Origin: Diospyros lotus
Taxonomy: Eukaryota; Streptophyta; Magnoliopsida; Ericales; Ebenaceae
Assembly (NCBI RefSeq): GCF_014633365.1
Contig: NC_068349.1
Location: forward strand, 29,092,753 to 29,156,752
DNA: 64,000 nucleotides
Direction: 5' to 3'
The notes under the pieces are model-generated. The model was given only the letters and a program-made list of their open reading frames with translations. It was not told the DNA's origin and ran no database searches. A program made the position numbers and the translations under genes. How positions within the stretch are numbered: position 1 is the first letter of the stretch; each line of letters begins with the position of its first letter. Of this stretch, positions 1-9,658 are shown one piece after another.

Positions 1-65
1 AAATTATCAAAATGGGCCGCAAGATTCCCGCCTCGATTGTTGCATGTCTCTTCTCTCTCCTTCGC

Positions 66-73
66 TATAAATA
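66..73 (+). promoter_or_regulatory. LTR TATA box
   Basis: TATAAATA followed by GGAGACC, about 30 bp upstream of a CATCAC run that could hold the transcription start. It is placed as expected for the U3/R boundary of the LTR that covers 1-511. Confidence 0.5.
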
Positions 74-214
74 GGAGACCATGCCTTCATCACAAGCTAT
101 GCACTCTTGAGTTATTCAAGTACAATTTCTCACTTTTTCTTGAGATCTGACTTAAGCATCGGAGGGTTTGCGCAGGAACCCCCACCCGCATCCTAACGGT
201 GCTCTTGTTTTGTA

Positions 215-376
215 TGCCACTCGGTTGCCCCAGGTCACTCGGTTATGGAGGGTCACTCGGTTATAGAGGGCCACTCGGTTATGGAAGGCCACTCGGTTAT
301 AGAGGGTCACTCAGTTATCCTTGGCCACTCGGTCATTGGAGGCCACTCAGTTATCCAAGGCCACCTGATCATCAAA
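215..376 (+). repeat. 18-bp tandem array, about nine units
   Basis: The unit is close to GGTCACTCGGTTATGGAG. Successive units begin at 215, 233, 251 and so on, decaying toward 376. Because 18 is divisible by three, the array keeps two overlapping frames open and creates hexapeptide-repeat ORFs at 199-442 with no coding support. The array lies in the U5 side of the LTR. Confidence 0.85.
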
Positions 377-511
377 TCCACCAGATCGTCAGATCTATCA
401 GATCCACCAGATTGCCAGATCTATCAGCCTATTAACCCTTAATATCAGCCCAAACTATCAGCTCCATTGGGCTACCAGACCCATCTGATTATCAGATCCA
501 ACTGCTCAACA

Positions 512-1045
512 AATTTTCTTATTCGCCAAGATAATCCAACTCACGGTGACAAGGCTCTTACGTCTGCCCACAATTAAAAATAGATTGTTGTATTTTGGCA
601 ACAACACTCTCATACCAAGATTGCAAAGAATCTATGCTTCAAAGATTACTGCTTCGAACATGAGATGGCACTATGAAAATCAGAGAGAGTTTGGGGTTTG
701 TCTCACTCGTCTGACAGTGAAGCATAGAAATATTTCGATCGGACACATCCTGACTTCTCTGGCGATCCTAGAAATGTGAGGCTTGGTTTGTGTGCGGATG
801 GGTTCAATCTGTATGGTTAATCGGGTCGCCCATACTCTTGTTGGCCAGTCATTGTGACCCCCATATAACTTTCCACCTGGATTATGTTTGAAAAGAGAGT
901 TTATGTTTCGAACGATTATTATTCCAGGTCCATCAAATCTATAAAGTAAGATAGACATATTTTTACAGCTTTTAATTGATGAACTCGAATTGCTTTGATA
1001 CCAAAGAGTGTTGACTTATGACATATCAACAAAACAAAACTTTAT
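512..1045 (+). pseudogene. CACTA (En/Spm) TNP2-type transposase, N-terminal part
   Basis: Pieces of the Transposase_21 domain occur in order but in shifting frames: IPRLQRIYASK and MRWHYEN (about 620-680), DPRNVRLGLCADGFN (about 763-807), IIPGP (about 920), then LLIDELELL and VLTYDISTKQNF (about 970-1042). The text stops at AACTTTAT, where a solo LTR is inserted, and resumes in the expected frame at 12227 (MMKTTLLWTVNDF). TNP2 proteins cut and move CACTA elements. At least two frameshifts and several stops show that this copy is dead. The region upstream of residue IPRLQR is missing because another LTR abuts at 511. Family assignment is secure; exact domain limits are approximate. Confidence 0.85.
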
Positions 1046-1259
1046 TTTGATGCCCCGCTCACACTTATGGGTGCCACTCCTGAACAATCATCCGAATTGC
1101 TCACATGCCCAGTCATTTGTGAAGGGCGAACTATATTTCAACACGAAACGCCCTAAGTGGTAACTAAGTTTCCTTCTTCCCTTCCCTCAACCCCAAGATT
1201 AACTAGCATATTTGGGCTTTAACCATACCACACTTTGCTAATTAATTTCTATTAACTTT

Positions 1260-2957
1260 TGGCTGTGCTTAACCTTGTGCATTTATTTCAAACAAACACA
1301 TACAAAATAAACAAAGAAGAAACAAGCATGCAGGCACAAGGCGTTTATACTCGTCAGTGTACGAGTGTACACTGTAGCACAATTTAATTTTCTAGGTAAG
1401 ACCAGGTCGAATCACTAGGAGACTAAAACAGAAATGAAATGAGGCAAAAGATTTTTATGTGCTGAACGGGTTTGTCAGACCAGTTCAGCTGAACGATTTG
1501 TTTTTTTTCAAGATTAAAAAGATGTTTGTGTATGGAAGGAAATCTTAGGACAAAGCAATTTATGTGCCAGCCCACTGATTTACCAAAGAGATATCAAAAT
1601 ATTAACATCGACTGATTTAAATTGAGGTTATGTAGTTAACTGTATTCCAAAATGATAATAGTTCTAAGTTAAGCACTCTCCATACATGGCATGAGAGAGT
1701 CTGGATTAAGTAACTATCATAAATTGAAATACAAATTAACACACATTTGAGATCCGATAAGTAACTACAACTCAAGGTCATGATAGTTCTAGGTTAAGCA
1801 CTCTCCATACATGGCATGAGAGAGTCTAAATTAAGAAACCACCATAAATTGGATCGTAGATTAATCATTCCAGCTTGAGTATGAAACCATTTCCAGTTTA
1901 AGTAACCTCCATACATGGCATGGAGACTCTTAGTTAGGCTTATGTTTCAACTCAAACCCAAAGATTCAATACACACACATTTCTCAATTCAAATAAGCAT
2001 TTTGTTAATTCAATCAGAGTTCGACTCTCTTGGGCAAGCAGTGGCACTGGACACAGTCCTTACCTTGGCCCAAGCTTAAGCTTAGCCACACATCTCCAAC
2101 TAAAAATTAAAGAGATAAGAAGTAAAATGCTGGAATGTAAATACTGAAATTGAAATTAGAGAAATGTAGATGAACAATTAATTAAAGTTACAGAATGAAA
2201 AGAACAGAAAGGAAAACTGCAGAATGTAAGTAATTGAAATGAAGAACACTGGAACAACATAAAGAAACAAAAAACTAATGGAATTTAGGAACAAAAAGAA
2301 AGGAATAGAACAGTGTGCTTTTCCCCTTATTCTAGTTAAAATGGCGAATGGGGATCTCTTCTTCTTGAAGCCGATGATATATATATATATATATGTATGT
2401 ATATACTCTGCAAATGGCCCTGGTCAAAGAAGAAATTACGTTGCGTGCCACCACGATCATTTGCGCGTGCTCTGACAAAATCTTCAAAAAAAGATTCCGA
2501 TGATGGTGCTCGAAACAATGTTGAACGGTTTGGAGAGGGCACATCCGGATGAGGGACGAGTCATTCGAATGAGTTTGATCCTCAACAGTACTTGGACTTC
2601 ATCCATCCGAATGGGTATTGTGAAGCATCCAAATGAATGTTGGCTTTATCGGATTGAGCTTCACGCATGGCTGCGAAGACATTATAATATGTTATAATGT
2701 TATATATATTATATGATATATTATATGCTTATATATTATATTATATATATGCTTCACGCATGCACTTATATGATATATATATGTTTTATATTTATATATA
2801 TTATATTATATTTATTTTATTATTGCTATTTTTTATATTAATTTTTTAAACCTGGATATAACCACAAATTGCATATAAATATTCAATTAAAACCAATTTT
2901 AAGATTAAATTAGGGGTATAAATATAATAAAATTTTGATATTTTTGAGCATCAATCA
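1260..2957 (-). repeat. E1 3' LTR (1698 bp)
   Basis: Read on the minus strand it begins TGATTGATGCTCAAAA and ends GGTTAAGCACAGCCA. It holds an AT-rich block (2690-2840), one CATCCGGATG and one CATTCGAATG palindrome (2546-2575), and a threefold hairpin repeat (1675-1930). It is the longer of the two LTRs: 94 bp at 1306-1399 are absent from the 5' LTR. Confidence 0.9.
1675..1930 (-). repeat. Three hairpin-forming repeats inside the E1 LTR
   Basis: ACTCTC-CATACATGGCATGA-GAGAGT occurs at 1675-1700 and again at 1800-1825. A third copy, CTCCATACATGGCATGGAG, lies near 1910-1930 and uses a different but still complementary stem. Each is embedded in a longer degenerate unit of about 110-125 bp. The same three are present in the other E1 LTRs (8345-8605 and, inverted, 55378-55640). 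Confidence 0.8.
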
Positions 2958-2972
2958 CACCCCCCAACTTAA
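2958..2972 (-). promoter_or_regulatory. E1 polypurine tract
   Basis: The minus strand reads AAGTTGGGGGGTG directly before the LTR start TGATTGATGC. This is the plus-strand DNA priming site used in reverse transcription, and it sets the orientation of the element. Confidence 0.85.
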
Positions 2973-5900
2973 ACATTGCTAGTCCCATAGCAATCGGATT
3001 TTATACTGTCCAATTTTCATTCACAACATCAACATTAATGTTTAAATTTCAAATCTGAAATCAAAATGTATAAAACGAGAATAAGTTACTCTTACACGCA
3101 ATCGACCATTCTTTGTCAGATTTTTATCATAGGACACTCAATCATAGAAAAAACAATCAAACAAATTAACACACCCACATTACAACCTCTAACCTTTGAC
3201 TTCAAACCCTCTCAGGTGTACACTCCAAGAAAAATGATCTCTCATGGCTACTCTTTGGGATGCACCATAATAAGAGTAAATGCAAAACAAATTCAAATCG
3301 GTGTCATCATAAAATGAAAAAATGGACTTATACGAAAGAAAAGAGATTTTGACATAGCTTCATGATTGGAAAAATGCACAAATGCACAACTTCAGATATT
3401 AAACAAAATTTCAACTCTAAAATTCAAATCTCAAACTTCCATGTGTCATAGGATGTAGAGGGATTGCATAAAGATTGTAACGGGGCTTAGGGGAGGATGG
3501 GTAAACAAAGAAAGGATAAAGGATTCAAAGAAATGTGCTCCGGGAAATATTCCTATCTAAGCGGATACTCATTTTTTTTCTTCTTTATTTTTCTTTTTTT
3601 TTCTTTCTATTTTTTTTTTGAATTTGATGTTGACAAAAAAAATGAATCAGCACAATGAAAGCATACATCTTCTCATCAGCTTTTTATTGAATAGCTGCAA
3701 GTTTTTTTTTTCTTTTTTTCATCATTTTTTTCTTTTTTTTTTCAGTACTAAGATAGACTATTTCCCGAACACATTAGGTAGGGCAAATATTTACACGGTT
3801 TAAGATAAAATGAGGGTAATAAGAAAATAAATAATTTAATGGGCTCAATGAGACTAATAAGGAAAATAATAGAAAAAAATAAATAGGTTAACATGCTCAA
3901 ATTTTTCAACAAAAGAATTCCACTGTCACATCCTATGACACACTTTCACTCAATCATCAAATTTAGAATTTGAAACTAGTTTAATTCTTTCATTGACATT
4001 TTTGGCATTCAAAACAAAGTAGCGTAATGAAGCTATTGAAAAACATGAGAGGCAAGGAAAACTGCAACTAGAGTAAGCATTTATTCACTCAGAAAGAATA
4101 GTTAATAGGCTCAATTGATCACACTAGGTAACAGTCTCCACTTAAGTTGAGGAATCATGCAGTGTATTAATCAATTAATTACTATTTCAATAGATTTCAT
4201 ACCCGATAGACAAATTTCCAATCAAAGGACAATCTATGCATGCAAATTACTCATTCTAAATCCTATACATTCATGTGTTCAAATAAGAAATCATCACACT
4301 CATGCCTCAAATTACAAACTCAAATTAGCTAACAGCATAAAAATCTAATGCAATAGAATAAGCATTAATTAAGCACATTAAGTTCCCAATAGTGGAAAAT
4401 TTAGATTATATATAGGAGTAAAAAGAAAAAAAGAATCCAAATTTTTTTCTCTTTCTTTTTATTTTTTTTATTTTTAAATTTTTTTAATTAATTTTTAATT
4501 TTTTTTATTTTTAATTAATGCATTTAGGTGCAATAGGAAGCTCATCCGAATTGATTCTTCATTTTTTCTTTCTTTTTAAGATTTCTTTTATTATTTATTT
4601 TTTAATTTCTTTTAATTGATTCATTCGAATGTTACATGAATAAAATTTGAATTGATTTATGCAGATTTTTTTTTTAATTTTTTATTTATTTTATTATTTT
4701 AATATTATTTTTTTTAATATTTTTACTTTTAAGTGATGCATTCGAATGGTGTAGAGACAACATTCAAATGAATTTGTTCAAACTTTTTTTTAATTATTTA
4801 TTATTTATTATTTTATTATTATCTTAATTTATTTATTTATTTATTTTTAATTCTTAAAACCATTCGAATGAGTGCGAAATTGATTCGAATGAATTTCAAA
4901 TAGGAATTCAATTTGTGAAGAGATTGTACAACCCATTCGAATGAAACAGTGATATCATTCGAATGTGTTTTTTTTTTAATTATATTTAATTAATGTTTTT
5001 AATTTAATTTTTTTAATTTTGTTTTTAATTTTAAGAGATGCATTCAAATGCTAGGGACAACATTCAAATATATTTTCTAAACAATTATCTTTTTTTTAAT
5101 TTTTAAATATATTTTTTAATTTTTTTTATTTAATATATATATATTAGGATTATCATTCGAATGAGAACAAAATTCATTCGAATGAATTTTAAACAGTAAC
5201 TCAATTTGTGAAGGATTTGTACAGGTCATTCGAATACAACAGTGCTGTCATTCGAATGAATTTCATGTATATTCGAATGAAAATAAGGACATTCGAATGA
5301 TTTTTTTTTTTTTTGTACATTTTTTTCTTGCTTTCCTTGAGTTATTCGAATGTAACAGCAACTCATTCGAATGACTAAGCACATATTCGAATGTCAGCCA
5401 AAAAGATTTATTATTTTTTTTAATTATTTTTTTTTATATAACACAAACAGAATAAACACACAAACAAATAAAATTAAACACTCAAATTGAGACACTAAAA
5501 CACAACGAAAATATTTTTTTTCTTTTTATTTATTATTATATAACACAAACAAAAGAACACACAAACAACTAAAATTAAACACTCAAATTAGACACTAAAA
5601 CAAAGCATAAACCATTTTTATATATATATATATAACACAAACAGAAACCCAAATAAAAATAGAAACACACAAATAAAAACTTACATTTGAATGTTTTTAT
5701 AACACAAACAGAAAGTTACACAAACAAAATTAAACATAAACTATTTTTTTTAATTATTATTATTATTATACATTTTTTTAAAATAACACGACCACACAAT
5801 TAAACAAAATCAAAATAGAGTCAAGCATGCTCATGGGTAAACATGAAATAGGGTCGCAATTTTTTTTTTTGCAGAAACTATCGCAAATTCATTCGAATGC

Positions 5901-6763
5901 TAGTCGAGGCATTCGAATATAAAGGAAATTCATCCGAATGAATTTGATGCTGGGTTCAATTTTTTTGAAATTTTGTGAAAAGCATTCGAATGCAACAGCG
6001 CATCATTCGAATGATTGAAAGGATATTCGAATGGTTGAAAGGTTATTCGAATGTGCGTTGAGAGATTTTTAAGAAATGGACGCCTTATTCGAATGAATTT
6101 TAAACAGTAACTCAGTTTATTGAAGGAATTTAGCTGGTCATTCGAATGCAATAGTGCTGACATTCGAATGAATTTCATGGATATTCGAATAACTTTGAGG
6201 ACATTCAAATAGTTTTGGAAAAATGCGCACTGAGGACTTATAGGCCATTTGAATGTGCTAGAGTTCAGTCGAATGTTGCAAAGCTCAATTTTTTTTTTTT
6301 TTTCAAAAGAATTAGAACTACTGAAGCCTAATTAACAAAGTCACATAATAATAAGAAAAATAAACACATCAAACACCAGCAAATATTTTTTTTTTATCAA
6401 AAATAAATCAAACAAACAACCACAATTAAGCATGAATCAATTATACCTCACCCCCCAACTTGGATTGTGTATTGTTCTTAAACACAATAACACATAAAAA
6501 TTAGGAATACTTGGATAGTGAAATATGCTTAGACACAATAAAAAGTTGAGATTAGGAGTACCTAGTGTCTTCAATGTAGAAAATATCCATATGCTCATTG
6601 TGTATTTCAAAAACTGAACTAAAAAAAAAAAAAGCATAAACTAGTGAATGTTAAAGAGGAATGCCAAACTTACAAAAGAACTCTCTAACAAAAAACACAC
6701 ATTCAAAATAAAAAACAACTACATGAAGGCAAAACTAATAGCCTTTTATTCTCTTTTTTTTTT
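2973..6763 (-). other. E1 internal region without coding sequence
   Basis: Very AT-rich, with long T and A runs (3570-3750, 4440-4850, 4970-5130). I see no reverse transcriptase, integrase or protease motif on either strand. From 4618 to 6265 it carries a dense palindrome array, listed separately. Short ORFs here look like chance openings in AT-rich DNA. Two stretches (about 5440-5500 and 5540-5600) repeat the phrase ACACAAACA...AAATTAAACACTCAAAT. Confidence 0.6.
4618..6265. repeat. Array of the 10-bp palindrome CATTCGAATG
   Basis: I count about 15 exact copies (for example 4622, 4739, 4861, 4934, 4956, 5154, 5175, 5249, 5290, 6159) and as many one- or two-base variants. Spacing is irregular, from about 20 to over 100 bp. 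Many variants are CATTCAAATG or CATTTGAATG, that is, CG changed to CA or TG. A longer phrase combining several copies occurs twice, near 5150-5300 and 6080-6210. Confidence 0.85.
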
Positions 6764-7324
6764 CTATTGTTTTTTCCTTTTCTTCCAGTTAATGATCAAA
6801 TAAGTGGTTGCACTTCGAATCACAACAATCATTACATGCTTTAAACCACTTATAACATTATTTTCAAAATGATGCAATTGGATTTTTCTTATAAAAGCAC
6901 GATCATCTTTTGAAAATGTTTCATTCAGAGGTGTTGGATCTATTACATCAAAATATGGCATATTAATTTGCACAAACACCTCACACATGTCTGTTTTAAT
7001 TTGATCCCCCACATAGACCAACTTAAAGGACATAAAGTTAGGCTCAAATGTGGATAAACCTATGTCATCTTGACATTTCAACTTCTGGATCTTATTCTCA
7101 TCCTCCTCCAGGACTTCTTCTTCTAAAATGGTATCACTGGACGAAAGTTCCTCCCCAACACATTGACCTATAAAATCTTGATTAGGTTGGGTTGGAAACT
7201 CACCAGGATCACTCATACTCAAGGTCTCTGTCAACAAGGTCAATTGTTTTAAAATGTCACTTGTGGCCCTAATGGTTTGTTCTTGAAGTTCGACCATTTT
7301 CTCAAAAACTTTTTGACCTTCCAT
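6764..7324 (-). CDS. E1 ORF of unknown function (186 aa)
   Basis: An open frame of 186 codons in the position that follows gag in the element. The start of the protein is rich in Glu, Gln, Leu and Thr and could form a helix or coiled coil (residues 1-40). An acidic stretch with EEEVLEEDE follows around residues 65-75, and the C-terminus is basic (WKKRKKQ). No enzymatic motif is visible. It lies in a different frame from the zinc-knuckle ORF upstream (7396-7896), with 71 bp between, so the two may once have been one reading frame broken by an indel. It could also be plain gag spacer. Real translation is uncertain. Confidence 0.45.
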   Translation of the reverse strand: MEGQKVFEKMVELQEQTIRATSDILKQLTLLTETLSMSDPGEFPTQPNQDFIGQCVGEELSSSDTILEEEVLEEDENKIQKLKCQDDIGLSTFEPNFMSFKLVYVGDQIKTDMCEVFVQINMPYFDVIDPTPLNETFSKDDRAFIRKIQLHHFENNVISGLKHVMIVVIRSATTYLIINWKKRKKQ

Positions 7325-7395
7325 GAACTCCTGAAGGGTATCCTCTAAAGATTTCTCATATGGAGATTGATAAACATCGGATGCAAACCCTTGCT

Positions 7396-7896
7396 CTAAT
7401 TCAAATTGGTGAGGGATGGAGAAAAAGGTTCATGAGATTGGAACACAGAGTCATTGTTCCATGGATGATTCAAATGGTTAAAAGAAAACCTCTCCTCACT
7501 GTGGTGTGTCTGAAAATCAGATGGCTGCCTATTCAAAAATTTATTGAGAACAGGTATGGTAGGACAATCATCTGTTTGATGATTTGAAGACTCGCACACC
7601 AAGCATCTAACCTCACTTAAATTTTGAAAATTTTGAAACTCCAACCACTCCACTTTCCAGGTTAAATAATCTAATGTCGCGCTAGGGTTGTCTTTAAAAT
7701 CATAGTGAACAATAGGAAGTGTGGTGTAGGATGGAGTTGGTTGCCTAGGAAGGTTCGAGTAATCCTTAAAGGGTCTAGAAACAGTTTGCTCAATGGGATC
7801 ATGATAACCAAAAGAATTTCCAAACACAGACATGTAATCAAGATACTGAGACATAATTAAATATGAACGTGAAAATGCAGATAAGAATTCTAACAA
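7396..7896 (-). CDS. E1 gag-like protein with one CCHC zinc knuckle (166 aa)
   Basis: The protein has C98-x2-C101-x4-H106-x4-C111, followed by P, the zinc-knuckle form seen in Gag of TAT/Athila-type plant elements. Such knuckles bind retrotransposon RNA during packaging. The usual large retrotrans_gag domain in front of the knuckle is missing, so this is a reduced Gag. Methionine 15 (MSQYLDYMS) is an alternative start. The ORF begins about 110 bp inside the primer site, as expected for the first gene of the element. Neighbours are the primer site upstream and the 186-aa ORF downstream. The zinc knuckle is seen; RNA binding is inferred. Confidence 0.65.
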   Translation of the reverse strand: MLEFLSAFSRSYLIMSQYLDYMSVFGNSFGYHDPIEQTVSRPFKDYSNLPRQPTPSYTTLPIVHYDFKDNPSATLDYLTWKVEWLEFQNFQNLSEVRCLVCESSNHQTDDCPTIPVLNKFLNRQPSDFQTHHSEERFSFNHLNHPWNNDSVFQSHEPFSPSLTNLN

Positions 7897-8003
7897 TGAA
7901 TCTTACCTAACCTATGTCTCATGTATTAATAACACAACAACAAAATTAACAGAAACTAAGTTACTGTATTTTATTTTTCGCAGCACTAATTCCATCACCG
8001 ATC

Positions 8004-8021
8004 TCCCCGGCAACGATGCCA
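8004..8021 (-). promoter_or_regulatory. E1 primer-binding site, tRNA-Asp type
   Basis: Four bases after the LTR end the minus strand reads TGGCATCGTTGCCGGGGA. This differs at two positions from the TGGCGCCGTTGCCGGGGA site, which is complementary to the 3' end of plant tRNA-Asp and common in TAT/Athila elements. Confidence 0.8.
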
Positions 8022-8025
8022 AAAT

Positions 8026-9653
8026 TGGCTGCGCTTAACCTTATGCATTTATTTCAAACAAACACATACAAGACCAGGTCGAATCACTGGGAGATCAAAA
8101 CAGAAATGAAATGCGGCGAAAGATTTTTATGTGTTAAACGGGTTTGTCAGACCAGTTCAGATGAACGATTTGTTTTTTTTCAAGATTAAAAAGATGTTTG
8201 TGTATGGAAGGAAATCTTGGGACAAAGCAATTTATGTGCTAGCCCACTGATTTACCAAAGAGATATCAAAATATTAACATCGACTGATTTAAATTGAGGT
8301 TATGCAGTTAACTGTATTCCAAAATGATAATAGTTCTAAGTTAATCACTCTCCATACATGGCATGAGAGAGTCTGGATTAAGTAACTATCATAAATTGAA
8401 ATACAGATTAACACACATTTGAGATCCGATAAGTAACTACAACTCAAGGTCATGATAGTTCTAGATTAAGCACTCTCCATACATGGCATGAGAGAGTCTA
8501 AATTAAGCAACCACCATAAATTGGATTGCAGATTAATCATTCCAGCTTGAGTATGAAACCATTTCCAGTTTAAGTAACCTCCATACATGGCATGGAGACT
8601 TTTAGTTATGCTTATGTTTCAACTCAAACCAAAGATTCAATACACACACATTTCTCAATTCAAATAAGCATTCTGTTAATTCAATCAGAGTTCGACTCTC
8701 TTGGGCAAGCAGTGGCACTAGACACAGTCCTTACCTTGGCCCAAGCTTAAGCTTAGCCACACATCTCCAACTAAAAATTAAAGAGATAAGAAGTAAAATG
8801 CTGAAATGTAAATACTGAAATTAAAATTAGAGAAATGTAGATGAACAATTAATTAAAGTTACAGAATGAAAAGAACAGAAAGGAAAACTGCAGAATGTAA
8901 GTAACTGAAATGAAGAACACTGGAACAACATGAAGAAACAAAAAACTAATGGAATTTAGGAACAAAAAGAAAGGAATAGAATAGTGTGCTTTTCCCCTTA
9001 TTCTAGTTAAAATGGCGGATGGCGATCTCTTCTTTTTGAAGCCGACGATATATATATATATATATGTATATACTTTGCAAATGGCCCTGGTCAAAGAAGA
9101 AATTATGTCACGTGCCACCACGGTCATTTGCGCGTGCTCTGACAAAATCTTCAAAAAAAGATTCCGATGATGGTGCTCGAAACAGCGTTGAACAGTTTGG
9201 AGAGGGCACATCCGGATGAGGGACGAGTCATTTGAATGAGTTTGATCTTTAACAGTACTTGGACTTCATCAATCTGAATGGGTATTGTGAAGCATCCAAA
9301 TGAATGTTGGCTTTATCGGATTGAGCTTCACGCATGGCTGTCAAGACATTATAATATGTTATAATGTTATATATATATATTATATGATATATTATATGCT
9401 TATATATTATATTATATATATGCTCCACGCATGCACTTATATGATATATATATGTTTTATATTTATACAGGTATTATATTTATATTTATTTTATTATTAT
9501 TATTTTTTATATATTATATATATATTTTTATATTAATTTTTTAAAACCTGCATATAACCACAAATTGCATATAAATATTCAATTAAAACCAATTTTACGA
9601 TTAAACTAGGGGTATAAATATAATAAAATTTTGACATTTTTGAGCATCAATCA
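8026..9653 (-). repeat. E1 5' LTR (1628 bp)
   Basis: Nearly identical to 1260-2957 but lacking the 94 bp that lie at 1306-1399 there, near the 3' end of the LTR. The solo copy at 54349-56049 has those bases, so the loss happened in this LTR. Confidence 0.9.
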
Positions 9654-9658
9654 AGTTT

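Larger units (their letters stand above)
1..511 (+). mobile_element. 3' part of a TAT/Retand-type Ty3 LTR, cut by the window edge
   Basis: A TATA box at 66-73 is followed about 80 bp later by CATCGGAGGG...GCAGGAACCCCC, the arrangement typical of plant TAT-lineage Ty3 LTRs around the transcription start and R region. An 18-bp tandem array and a degenerate CAGATC/TATCAG-rich stretch (377-500) follow. CACTA transposase coding sequence begins right after CTCAACA at 511, so the LTR probably ends there and sits inside the CACTA gene. Its left end and target duplication lie outside the window. No primer site follows 511, which fits a solo or 3' LTR. The lineage call rests on the motif layout only. 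Confidence 0.55.
1260..9653 (-). mobile_element. E1: complete non-autonomous LTR retrotransposon (LARD-like)
   Basis: Two LTRs (1260-2957 and 8026-9653) face the minus strand. The primer site at 8004-8021 and the polypurine tract at 2958-2972 sit exactly where a minus-strand element needs them. The internal 5.07 kb encodes only a gag-like protein with one zinc knuckle and a second unknown ORF. No protease, reverse transcriptase or integrase is visible, so replication must depend on enzymes supplied by another element. The flanks are ACTTT (1255-1259) and AGTTT (9654-9658), a 5-bp target duplication with one mismatch. The two LTRs are very similar by eye, so the insertion is fairly recent; it lies inside a T2 LTR. 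Confidence 0.85.

Noticed and set aside
199..442. Two overlapping ORFs with hexapeptide repeats
   Set aside because: By-products of the 18-bp tandem array in an LTR.
4618..6265. Heat-shock element interpretation of the TTCGAA palindromes
   Set aside because: Heat-shock elements need GAA and TTC units separated by two bases; here TTC and GAA abut directly.
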